Source of the DNA: a virus
IMG/VR virus record: IMGVR_UViG_3300020473_002122
Location: 1 to 30,850 of that record
Direction: 5' to 3' (one strand)
DNA: 30,850 bases
In this document: positions 22,886 to 30,603 of the stretch, piece by piece
Layout of the letters: the number at the start of each line of letters is the position of its first letter
Numbering within the stretch: position 1 is the first letter of the stretch
Position numbers and translations under genes: made by a program
The notes under the pieces: model-generated
What the model saw: the letters and a program-made list of their open reading frames with translations, nothing else
The model's database searches: none
Told to the model about the DNA's origin: nothing

Positions 22886-23376
22886 AATTTATATCACACA
22901 GAGGAAATATAGACGGCATCTCATCTGCAAACTCCCTAAGAGAAAATTCTCCTGAATATATTGATAGAGCAATTAAAAAAGGATTTGAAGTAGAGGTCGA
23001 CATAAGACTAACAACTGGATATGTCCCACCTGGCGATTTTTACCTAGGGCATGATAGTTCACAGTATGAGGTTTCTCTAGACTGGCTTGTTGAAAGAAAA
23101 AATAAACTCTGGCTTCATGCCAAAAATGTAGATTGCTTAAGATGGTTTCTAAGATCAAGTATCGGCTGGAATGTATTCTGGCATCAGAAAGATGATTACA
23201 CAATTACTAGTACGGGATACATTTGGGTATACCCAGGTAAGCTTCCGTGCTACGGGTCCATTATTGTAATGCCTGAAAAGACAGACTATTCATGGAGTTT
23301 AATTAGAAAGTGTGATGGAATTTGTAGTGACAATATAGAGAAATATTATGAAGAATTTAAAGCTAGTAATTTTTGA
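22882..23376 (+). CDS. Minimal glycerophosphodiester phosphodiesterase-like protein
   Basis: 164 residues from ATG 22882, which overlaps the previous stop (ATGA); an in-frame start 15 codons upstream lies inside the neighbour and is less likely. The GDPD catalytic set is visible: ISHRGN (residues ~4-9), ENSPEYIDRAIKKGFEVEVD with the Glu-x-Asp pair, and YLGHDSSQY with the HD pair. Later motifs are LWLHAKN, FWHQKDDYTITSTGYIWVYP and a closing DGICSDNI. Ordinary GDPDs are about 250 residues, so this is a short form of the kind I recall in capsule and surface-glycan loci. It may hydrolyse or transfer a glycerophosphate or other phosphodiester on the glycan. It overlaps the next gene by 29 bases. 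Confidence 0.8.
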   Translation: MKFISHRGNIDGISSANSLRENSPEYIDRAIKKGFEVEVDIRLTTGYVPPGDFYLGHDSSQYEVSLDWLVERKNKLWLHAKNVDCLRWFLRSSIGWNVFWHQKDDYTITSTGYIWVYPGKLPCYGSIIVMPEKTDYSWSLIRKCDGICSDNIEKYYEEFKASNF

Positions 23377-23998
23377 TCTAGACGGCGTTCTTGTTGATGC
23401 ATGTGAATGGCATCAACGAGCACTAAACGAAGCATTGATGGAGGTTTGTAATTATTCAATACCTCCAGATGAACATGAGTCAATATTTAATGGAATTCCA
23501 ACAAGAGTAAAGCTTAAAAAGCTTTCTAAAATGGGAAAAATCTCTCAAGATTGTCATGAAGAAGTATATCAAACAAAGCAGAAAAAGACAAAAGCAATAA
23601 TTCAGGAAAATTCAAAAATTCAACCGGAAAAAATTAAATTAATTAAAGATCTTAAGTCTCGAAATTTAAAAGTCTGCTGCTTTACAAATAGTATTAGAGA
23701 GACTGCTGAGCTAATGCTATCTACTTGTGGCATTCTTGATCTTTTAGATACAGTAGTTACAAATCAGGATGTTAGGCTTCCCAAGCCAAGCCCAGAGGGA
23801 TATCTTAAAATACTATCTCTTTATAAAGTATCTCCGAAAGATGCTATAATAATAGAAGATTCTCCAAAAGGGATAGAGGCTGCAATTTTATCTGGATGCA
23901 GAGTTATAGGTGTTGGTTCTGCCCTGGATGTAAACTTAGATCTTTTTAAATCAATTTTTGAGGAATGTGAGGACAGAGAAGATGAAAATAGTAAATAA
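23348..23998 (+). CDS. HAD-superfamily hydrolase, beta-phosphoglucomutase-like
   Basis: 216 residues, the usual size for HAD subfamily IA. Motif I is VIFDLDGVLVD with nucleophile and acid/base Asp, followed by the helical cap (WHQRALNEALMEV to QTKQKKTKAI). Motif II is CCFTNS, motif III the Lys in LPKPSPEGY, and motif IV IIEDSPKGIEAA. This order is that of the beta-phosphoglucomutase and phosphoglycolate phosphatase group. It probably dephosphorylates or isomerises a sugar phosphate for the adjacent enzymes. It overlaps the preceding diesterase by 29 bases and the following cupin by 17 bases, so the three are tightly coupled. Confidence 0.88.
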   Translation: MKNLKLVIFDLDGVLVDACEWHQRALNEALMEVCNYSIPPDEHESIFNGIPTRVKLKKLSKMGKISQDCHEEVYQTKQKKTKAIIQENSKIQPEKIKLIKDLKSRNLKVCCFTNSIRETAELMLSTCGILDLLDTVVTNQDVRLPKPSPEGYLKILSLYKVSPKDAIIIEDSPKGIEAAILSGCRVIGVGSALDVNLDLFKSIFEECEDREDENSK

Positions 23999-24350
23999 AC
24001 CATGGGGAAGAGAAGAGTGGATTGAGCTAAATGATAAATACTGCTATAAGAGACTTTACATAAACAAGGGGCACAGAACAAGCTTTCAATATCATGTTAA
24101 AAAATTAGAGACAATCTATATTATCGAAGGTGTCGCTGAAGCGTGGCTTGAAAATAATGATGGAGAAATAGAAAAGAAAATAATGAAAAGTGGAGAGTTT
24201 TTTACAAATCTACCAATGAGAAAGCATAGAATAGTCGCCATGTCAAACTTAATTCTACAAGAAGTCTCTACACCAGAAGTTGATGACGTTGTTAGGATTG
24301 ATGATGACACCCACAGGCCGGACGGAAGAATTATTCAGGAGCATGATTAA
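23982..24350 (+). CDS. Single-domain cupin, mannose-6-phosphate isomerase type II-like
   Basis: 122 residues from ATG 23982, supported by GAGGA at 23969-23973; a TTG 24 bases upstream in frame has no such site. The opening NKPWGREEWIEL, then YCYKRLYINKGHRTSFQYH and ETIYIIEGVAEAWLE match the cupin domain found at the C-terminus of GDP-mannose pyrophosphorylase/PMI type II proteins and in stand-alone sugar isomerases. The metal-binding pattern H-x5-H, E, and a later His (LPMRKHRIVA) is present. The likely role is isomerising a sugar phosphate, although stand-alone members of this fold vary. It sits between a HAD phosphatase and a glycosyltransferase. Confidence 0.83.
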   Translation: MKIVNKPWGREEWIELNDKYCYKRLYINKGHRTSFQYHVKKLETIYIIEGVAEAWLENNDGEIEKKIMKSGEFFTNLPMRKHRIVAMSNLILQEVSTPEVDDVVRIDDDTHRPDGRIIQEHD

Positions 24351-24352
24351 GA

Positions 24353-25183
24353 ATGAAAAGATCTTGCACCCTCCTTCTTCAAAGAAATCTTCCAGATGTA
24401 ACAGAAAAGTTTGCAGAAAACTTACTGAGACATAATAGTGATGTTACAGATCTCTATGTTGTTGAAAGCGGATCAGATGATGAAAATCTTACCGGCTATG
24501 AAACATTTCACGCCAACTGGGAAGATGCAAAAATAAATGGGCTAAGGACCGGAAGAGGCTTTAATTTTGGCCTTAAAACCCTTATTGAGAAAGATCTAGA
24601 TTATGAATTCATTATGATGGCCACAGGTGACACCCAACTTCCAGAGGAACCTGTGGTTAAAATACTAATAGATGAAATGGATAAATTTCCAAAGATGGGA
24701 ATTATTTCTCCCATTGTCTGGAGTTGGAATGAAAGAATTACTAACTTTGTCGGAAAAAAGATCACAAAAGCTATGTATGTACCCATTCCACACATATGCT
24801 GGATGTTTAGAAGAGATGCAATTAATGATATAATATCTGAAAAGCCGCTAAGTGTGTATGATGACTTTCTATATGATGGAACAAACTTTAGATGCTATGG
24901 TGTGGATACTGAGCTTATGATGAGAATGTACATGAATGACTGGATGTTCTGTGTTACTTCAGCAACATCTCAAAAAGAAGATTATGATCTAACTGATAAG
25001 AACTATAAAAAAATGAAAACTAATTCCCACAGTGAGCACAGGCGTCTAATGTGGGATGAGGGCCTGGCCTGGTTTGAGAGAAAATATGGCTTTAAAGATA
25101 AACATGGTCTAAACTCACTTTTACGTAGAGAGTATATTTCATTTTTTGATAGAAATCCTGATATGTCTAATTTTGTTTATTAG
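24353..25183 (+). CDS. GT2-family glycosyltransferase, rhamnosyltransferase-like
   Basis: 276 residues. The N-terminal strand and loop are CTLLLQRNLPDVTEKF and LYVVESGSDDE, where the loop replaces the usual VDNxSxD. FIMMATGDTQLPEE gives an Asp at the DxD position but in the order GDTQ, so the metal motif is unusual. MGIISPIV, HICWMFRRDA and GVDTELMMRMYM are the usual acceptor-side elements of this GT2 group. The product closes the second sub-operon; a 41-base gap with its own AT-rich box follows. It is probably active, but the altered DxD leaves some doubt. The transferred sugar is unknown. Confidence 0.8.
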   Translation: MKRSCTLLLQRNLPDVTEKFAENLLRHNSDVTDLYVVESGSDDENLTGYETFHANWEDAKINGLRTGRGFNFGLKTLIEKDLDYEFIMMATGDTQLPEEPVVKILIDEMDKFPKMGIISPIVWSWNERITNFVGKKITKAMYVPIPHICWMFRRDAINDIISEKPLSVYDDFLYDGTNFRCYGVDTELMMRMYMNDWMFCVTSATSQKEDYDLTDKNYKKMKTNSHSEHRRLMWDEGLAWFERKYGFKDKHGLNSLLRREYISFFDRNPDMSNFVY

Positions 25184-25196
25184 ACTGCTATTTTGG

Positions 25197-25218
25197 TGTA
25201 AAATTAAGCTACTGGAGA
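25197..25218 (+). promoter_or_regulatory. AT-rich box and Shine-Dalgarno before the carbamoyltransferase gene
   Basis: TGTAAAATTAAG is followed by CTACTGGAGA, with GGAG at 25214-25217 and the GTG start at 25225. The 20 bases 25199-25218 match 17 of 20 upstream of the gene at 15503. It may be a late promoter placed against the ribosome site. Confidence 0.35.
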
Positions 25219-25224
25219 GCCAAA

Positions 25225-26985
25225 GTGATAATTTTAGGACTTCCCTCATACCATCATAGTGGCTGGGGACTTATTAAAGATGGAAAAATAATTAGAGCAG
25301 TTCAGGAAGAGCGGCTCAATAGAATTAAAGACTATCCCTATCGAATAAATCTTAAAGAGAATCCCATGTCTTTAGGGATAGACTATTTATTTAAAAACTT
25401 AGATATTAATCTATCTGACTGTGATGCAGCCACAATTCCTCAGATACCAGTTTCTCTTTCTGAAAAAGACTTTACAATGGTCGAGTTTAAAGATGTCGAC
25501 CTTGTAATAAAATCTAATTTAATTCCGGGATACAATGAACTACTATCTCTCCTTAAGTCAAAAGGATTTAATGGAAAAATAGTTTCTGTAAATCACCAGC
25601 TATCCCATGCAGCTTATGCCTACTACTATTCAGGATATCAAAATGCTGATATTTTATCCTATGATGGTGCCGGCTGTGGAGATCCTCCAGAAGTCGTTGT
25701 TGGGTTTAATGTTGAAAATCACGAATTTAGAAAGGTATTTTCATATAGGGTCCCACACAGCCTGGGACATGCGTACTCCAATACGACGTCAAGAATATTT
25801 GGTGTTGACAAATTTATGTATAGCGAAGAGGCAGAAAGATTTATAACAAATGAAGCCCATGGAAAAGAGGGAAAAACAATGGGCTTGGCACCTTATGGAA
25901 CATTTAATCCAGATATGCAAATGCTTATACATGATCCAAAAAAGAAAATGTATGTTTCAACATATCAGAGCACCAGCAAGGTTCCATATTCAGGAATAGA
26001 ACCATATTCTAGTAGGCTCGGAGAAAGACAGTCAGGAGTCAAAAGAAGAGAAAAAAATAAACCTTGGGATTTTAACGACCCATCAGATAAGTTCTATGCT
26101 GATCTTGCAGCAACTGCACAAAGATCAATTGAGGAAGCAGGACAGTTTTATGTAAAAAAGCTAAAAGATATAACTAATTGTGAAAATCTCTGCCTAACGG
26201 GAGGAGTTGCACTGAATAGCTGTCTAAATGGAAAAATTAGAAGATCTGGTGTCTACAAATCAGTATTTGCTCCTCCGGCTTGCCATGACGGAGGTCACGG
26301 CATCGGTGCACCGCTATATTATTTTAATCAAAAATCTTCCAATAAATCAGAAATTTCTAGAATTAATAATGATTTTTTAGGATATCCCTACACGCTAGAT
26401 GATTGTAAAAATGCTGCAAACAGCCTGGGTGTAAAGGTTGAAGAAATTTCAGATATCGACTCTCTAGGCGAAGATATTGCCAAGTCAATAATTGATCAGA
26501 AGATAGTTGCTATTTTTAGAGGGTCTTCTGAGTTCGGACCGAGAGCTCTAGGCCATAGAAGCATAATGGTTGATCCAAGAACAGCAGCGATGAAAGATAT
26601 ATTAAATGAAAGAGTTAAATTTAGAGAGGCATATAGACCATTTGCTCCAATAGTCTTAAAGGATCACGCTCTTGACTATTTTGATTTTGATGATAGTGAC
26701 TTTATGCTGTTTGTTGCCAAGGGAACAGATCGAGCGATAAAAGAAGTTCCGGCTGTAATTCATGTTGACGGAACAGCAAGAATGCAAACTGTCACAGAAG
26801 GAAATGAGCCGTTTTATAGCACATTAAATCACTTCTATAAGATGACTGGTACACCAGTTTTACTAAATACAAGCTTTAATGTTGCAGGCGAGCCGATTGT
26901 TGAAACACCAGAGGATGCAATTAGATGTTTTCTAGGTACGTCAATTGATATTTTATATTTGGATAATCTTAAAATTGTTAAGTAG
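25225..26985 (+). CDS. O-carbamoyltransferase, NodU/CmcH family
   Basis: 586 residues, start GTG 25225 with GGAG seven bases upstream. The N-terminal half is the Kae1-like catalytic domain: YHHSGWGLIKDG, VQEERLNRIK, HQLSHAA (124-130) with the metal-binding histidines, SYDGAG (145-150), KEGKTMGLAPYG, LTGGVALNS (324-332) and HDGGHGIGA (354-362). The C-terminal YrdC-related region has EFGPRALGHRS (436-446) and REAYRPFAP (467-475), then TGTPVLLNTSFNVAGEPIVE. The family transfers the carbamoyl group of carbamoyl phosphate, through carbamoyl-adenylate, to a hydroxyl of a sugar or antibiotic. All expected motifs are here, so it is likely active. Its acceptor is probably a sugar of this island. The following gene starts 8 bases later. 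Confidence 0.95.
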   Translation: MIILGLPSYHHSGWGLIKDGKIIRAVQEERLNRIKDYPYRINLKENPMSLGIDYLFKNLDINLSDCDAATIPQIPVSLSEKDFTMVEFKDVDLVIKSNLIPGYNELLSLLKSKGFNGKIVSVNHQLSHAAYAYYYSGYQNADILSYDGAGCGDPPEVVVGFNVENHEFRKVFSYRVPHSLGHAYSNTTSRIFGVDKFMYSEEAERFITNEAHGKEGKTMGLAPYGTFNPDMQMLIHDPKKKMYVSTYQSTSKVPYSGIEPYSSRLGERQSGVKRREKNKPWDFNDPSDKFYADLAATAQRSIEEAGQFYVKKLKDITNCENLCLTGGVALNSCLNGKIRRSGVYKSVFAPPACHDGGHGIGAPLYYFNQKSSNKSEISRINNDFLGYPYTLDDCKNAANSLGVKVEEISDIDSLGEDIAKSIIDQKIVAIFRGSSEFGPRALGHRSIMVDPRTAAMKDILNERVKFREAYRPFAPIVLKDHALDYFDFDDSDFMLFVAKGTDRAIKEVPAVIHVDGTARMQTVTEGNEPFYSTLNHFYKMTGTPVLLNTSFNVAGEPIVETPEDAIRCFLGTSIDILYLDNLKIVK

Positions 26986-26993
26986 TGTGAGTT

Positions 26994-27704
26994 ATGAATA
27001 TTTTAATACCCATGGCAGGAGAGGGCAGCAGATTTAAAAAAGAAGGATATACTTTTCCAAAGCCGTTAATTGATGTTAATGGAAAGCCAATGATACAGTG
27101 CGTTGTTGAAAATTTAGATTTTGATGCACAATATATTTTCCTTGTTAGAAAGGAACATTTAGAAAAATATAATATTGAATCTGTACTAAAGATTGTAACA
27201 AATGGGAGATCTACGATAGTTCCTGTTGATGGGCTTACCGAGGGTGCTGCATGCACAGCGTTGCTAGCAAAAGAGCATATAGATAGCGATAGTGAACTAT
27301 TAATAGCAAATTCTGATCAAATTATTGAATATTCAAAAGAAAACTTTAACACTATAAGAAGGTTTACCAAGTTTAATTCTGCTGTTTTTACATTTAGAGC
27401 TGTTCATCCAAAATGGAGCTTTGTCAAGGTTAACTCAAGAGGGGTTGCAACAGAAGTTGCAGAAAAAAATCCAATATCTGACATAGCAACTTGCGGGGTT
27501 TATTACTATAGGTCCGGAAGCGACTTTGTTAAATATGCCACCAATATGATTGATAAGGATATTAGAGTCAATAATGAATTTTATATCTGCCCAGTGTATA
27601 ATGAGCTTATTGCAGATAGAAAAACGTTAATTCCATTCTTTGTTGATAAAATGCATGGACTCGGAACCCCGGAAGATCTTAAGAAATATTTATCAAAACT
27701 GTAG
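26994..27704 (+). CDS. NDP-sugar pyrophosphorylase (NTP_transferase family)
   Basis: 236 residues, a single GT-A-like nucleotidyltransferase domain. ILIPMAGEGSRF (3-14) binds the nucleotide, FPKPLIDVNGKPMI (22-35) the phosphates and sugar, and IANSDQIIE (~102-110) gives the metal Asp. CGVYYYRSG and NNEFYICPVYNELI are the usual sugar-binding part, and the end HGLGTPEDLKKYL is also typical. No hexapeptide-repeat domain follows. It is followed at once (2 bases) by an APH-type kinase, so the pair reproduces as separate genes what the 12410 gene holds in one chain. Nucleotide and sugar are unknown. Confidence 0.9.
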   Translation: MNILIPMAGEGSRFKKEGYTFPKPLIDVNGKPMIQCVVENLDFDAQYIFLVRKEHLEKYNIESVLKIVTNGRSTIVPVDGLTEGAACTALLAKEHIDSDSELLIANSDQIIEYSKENFNTIRRFTKFNSAVFTFRAVHPKWSFVKVNSRGVATEVAEKNPISDIATCGVYYYRSGSDFVKYATNMIDKDIRVNNEFYICPVYNELIADRKTLIPFFVDKMHGLGTPEDLKKYLSKL

Positions 27705-27706
27705 AG

Positions 27707-28558
27707 ATGATAAGAATAAAAGGGCATTCAAATTTTAATCTAGCTGTATTAGAAGAATGTAGAGAAACCAAGCCTCTAATTAGAAAATCATCTAATAGCC
27801 CGCCTGACTCCACAAGACTCATCAGACAGTGTAATAAGCAGATTGTATTTGTAGAAAAAAATATCAAAGGTATAACATCACCTCAGGTATTTTCTCAGTC
27901 ATTTAATCAAAATGGCTTTTATTTTGACATGGAGTATCTTCCTCATAGTGAGTTTTTAAATTTTTTAATTGAAAAACCTATCTTAGAAATTAAAAAATCT
28001 ATTGACACCATTCTTGATTTTGTTGATCAGTGTGTTAATGAATCTAGGGAGGAATTAATTAGTTCTGATATTTTTCTAAAAAAGTCTAAAAGCATTAAGA
28101 AAAATCTTAAAAATAATAAATTTATTAATAACAAGAATTATAAAAAAATGTGCTTAGCCCTAGATGACTCGATAGATCGGTGTCTAGGTAGCTCAATTCC
28201 CACAGGATACTGTCACGGAGATTTGACATTGTCAAATATACTGTATTCCAATGGTGAGATTGTCTTTATTGATTTTTTAGATAGCTTTATAGAGACTCCT
28301 TTGCAAGATATTGTTAAGCTTAGACAGGACACTAAGCACTTTTGGTCTCTTCGACTCTTGAGTGGAAATCACGACACTACAAAATTAAAAATAGTCCTTA
28401 GGTATATTGATAATCAAATACAATATAGATTTTCATGTTATAATTTTTATAAAGCACTATATGCTTCATTTCAGTCAATTAGTCTTATTAGAGTTGCACA
28501 ATATGCAAAATCTCATAGCACTATAGATTATATTTTCACATGTCTAGAGAACCCTTAA
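27707..28558 (+). CDS. APH/choline-kinase-like phosphotransferase
   Basis: 283 residues. The catalytic loop HGDLTLSN (170-177) and the metal motif IDFLDS (188-193), followed by LQDIVKLRQD, are those of the aminoglycoside and choline kinase group. FYFDMEYLPHSEFLNFL is the hinge expected between the lobes. The N-terminal lobe is short, and a Lys for ATP is less clear (RKSSN near 26). It should phosphorylate a sugar or small alcohol that the neighbouring nucleotidyltransferase then activates. The final TAA overlaps the preferred start of the next gene (TAATG). It is Lys/Asn-rich, like the genes around it. Confidence 0.85.
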   Translation: MIRIKGHSNFNLAVLEECRETKPLIRKSSNSPPDSTRLIRQCNKQIVFVEKNIKGITSPQVFSQSFNQNGFYFDMEYLPHSEFLNFLIEKPILEIKKSIDTILDFVDQCVNESREELISSDIFLKKSKSIKKNLKNNKFINNKNYKKMCLALDDSIDRCLGSSIPTGYCHGDLTLSNILYSNGEIVFIDFLDSFIETPLQDIVKLRQDTKHFWSLRLLSGNHDTTKLKIVLRYIDNQIQYRFSCYNFYKALYASFQSISLIRVAQYAKSHSTIDYIFTCLENP

Positions 28559-29619
28559 TGGTAAGCTTAATAGTCCCAGCAGCAGGAAAGTCTTCAAGAT
28601 TTCCTGGCATGAAGCCAAAATGGCTACTAACACACCCAAAAGGAAACTTAATGGTTGTTGAGTCTCTTATGGGATTAGATTTAAAAAATGTTAAAAAGAT
28701 ATATCTTACAGTCCTAGATGAGCACATTAGAGAATACGCATCGCTTGATGGGATAAAGCAGGCATTTTTAGATGCTGGTCTTTCTGATATGTTGGAGATA
28801 GTTTCTCTAGAAAGAGAGACAAAAAATCAGCCAGAAACTGTCTATGAGACAATAAAAAGAGCAAATATTTCTGGACCTATTTTTATAAAAGATGTAGATA
28901 ATTTCTTTTCTTGCAAGGTTAGCTCTAAAAATTCTGTTTCAATACAAGATCTTCACTCAATGGACCTGGTTCACGCTTCAAATAAAAGCTTTATTGAGTC
29001 AAATAAGCACGGTCATGTAATTAATATTGTTGAAAAGCAAATTATAAGCTCAATGTTTTGTGCAGGAGGGTATTCTTTTGCAAGTGGTGACGATTTTAAA
29101 AGATATTTTCTAAAGCTGTCTAGTCATAAAAATTTATATATTTCTCATATTATTTTTGACATGTGTCTCGATGGTCACATCTTCACAGCAAGCGAAGTGT
29201 CTAAGTATATTGATTGGGGAACCTTAATTGATTGGAATAATTTTAAATCTACGTACTCTACTCTCTTTGTAGATATTGATGGTGTTCTTGTTAATAATTC
29301 ATCTGCTTATTTTAATCCGACCTGGGGAAGTACAGAAGGAATTTCGGAAAATATTAATACAATAAATTCGCTATATGAGTCAGGAAGATCTAAAATAATA
29401 TTGACAACTTCTAGAAAGACATCTTCAAAAAAGAAAACAGAAGCACAGCTTAAGCGAGTTGGATTAAAATATCATCAAATAATTTATGATCTATTTCACT
29501 GTAAGAGAATTATAATAAATGACTATGCTCCTACAAATCCATACAAGAGCTGTGAGTCAATTAATATTCCAAGAAATAGTAATACCCTGAAAGATCTAAT
29601 TCAAGACAGTGTTGATTAA
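28558..29619 (+). CDS. Bifunctional nucleotidyltransferase-HAD phosphatase
   Basis: 353 residues from ATG 28558, which overlaps the previous stop and has AGAGAA 7 bases upstream. An in-frame ATG at 28540 has no binding site. Residues 1-~225 are a nucleotidyltransferase domain: LIVPAAGKSSRF (4-15), MKPKWLLTHPKGNLMV (18-33) and IFIKDVDNFF (~109-118) for the metal. Residues ~233-353 are a minimal HAD: TLFVDIDGVLV (235-245), ILTTSRK for motif II and INDYAPTNPY (320-329) for motif IV. It joins a sugar-activating and a phosphatase domain in one chain. The sugar is unknown. It is followed without a gap by a GT-B-like gene. Confidence 0.85.
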   Translation: MVSLIVPAAGKSSRFPGMKPKWLLTHPKGNLMVVESLMGLDLKNVKKIYLTVLDEHIREYASLDGIKQAFLDAGLSDMLEIVSLERETKNQPETVYETIKRANISGPIFIKDVDNFFSCKVSSKNSVSIQDLHSMDLVHASNKSFIESNKHGHVINIVEKQIISSMFCAGGYSFASGDDFKRYFLKLSSHKNLYISHIIFDMCLDGHIFTASEVSKYIDWGTLIDWNNFKSTYSTLFVDIDGVLVNNSSAYFNPTWGSTEGISENINTINSLYESGRSKIILTTSRKTSSKKKTEAQLKRVGLKYHQIIYDLFHCKRIIINDYAPTNPYKSCESINIPRNSNTLKDLIQDSVD

Positions 29620-30603
29620 ATGAAGATTAGCACTTATATTCCTAGATATAGTAAGAATTTTTTTGAACATGAAAATCCTTTTGATATATTCGTAGGTGAG
29701 ATTCTTATTCAATTTCTACAAATGGGTCATGAAATTGTTCAATACGATGAGTCAGCTGACGTTAATTTAATCTTTAATTATTGTGGAATAATCAGAGATG
29801 ATTCACTAAATGTCTTAATTGTTGATGACTCTTTTGTGCCAATTATAAGCATATCGGATCAATTTCACATAATAAGAGAAAAGTTTGAAAAAGTTGATTT
29901 AGTAATTTACAGATCAGAATATATTCAAAGAATCATTCATAAAAATCTTGGTAAAAAGAAGAATGAATTTATAATACCCGGGTGTGTAAATCTTGAAGCT
30001 GCCAAGCTAGCGTCTGTTATATTTCAGAAACCCAATGGGGGAGAATATGTTAGTGACGAAGACGACGTCTGGGTGTATGCAGGACATCTATATCCTGAAA
30101 ACGGCCTTAGAGATTCCATAGAGTATTTTTTAAAAAACTCTTCAGAGAATTCTATTTTAATTGTATTTGGAGATCCAGACTTTGCTAGGTGGGAAATATT
30201 TTCTGAAATGGCAGAATTTGATCGCGAAGAAATGGATAAAAAAGTCATCCAGCTTGCAGGACCTTCTGAGCTAGACATTTTAAGTGCAATATTGAAGTGT
30301 GATAAATTTATTAATTTAGGTCAGCTTATATATGATCTTAGCTTATTTTATACAGCAGCACTGTTTAATAGGCATGTTATTTGTAGAAATGAAGCATTTA
30401 AACAAAGTATAATTAAAAATAATTGCACAATACTGGACAGAGATTTAAACATTCTTTTAAAGAATGAAACACCTAAGTGCCCTAACAGTGAAATAAAAGC
30501 AAATTTAAGTCACTTTCTTATTGAGCGTGCTGCTAAAGACTATATTAGTGCAATTACTTCTATAATGATCCACAAGGAAAGCAATGACAAAAAGCCACAG
30601 TAA
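29620..30603 (+). CDS. Divergent GT4-like (GT-B) glycosyltransferase
   Basis: 327 residues, starting directly at the previous stop (TAA then ATG). The first ~140 residues look like the GT-B N-terminal domain (EILIQFLQMGHEIVQYDES, VDLVIYRSEYIQRIIHKNL). WVYAGHLYPENGLRDSIEYF and SILIVFGDPDFARWEIF form the start of the donor domain. The part that should hold the donor-site EGxPxxxxE block reads INLGQLIYDLSLFYTAALF, without the paired Glu, so activity is doubtful. It may be a diverged transferase or a structural partner of another. It overlaps the next gene by 20 bases. Confidence 0.7.
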   Translation: MKISTYIPRYSKNFFEHENPFDIFVGEILIQFLQMGHEIVQYDESADVNLIFNYCGIIRDDSLNVLIVDDSFVPIISISDQFHIIREKFEKVDLVIYRSEYIQRIIHKNLGKKKNEFIIPGCVNLEAAKLASVIFQKPNGGEYVSDEDDVWVYAGHLYPENGLRDSIEYFLKNSSENSILIVFGDPDFARWEIFSEMAEFDREEMDKKVIQLAGPSELDILSAILKCDKFINLGQLIYDLSLFYTAALFNRHVICRNEAFKQSIIKNNCTILDRDLNILLKNETPKCPNSEIKANLSHFLIERAAKDYISAITSIMIHKESNDKKPQ

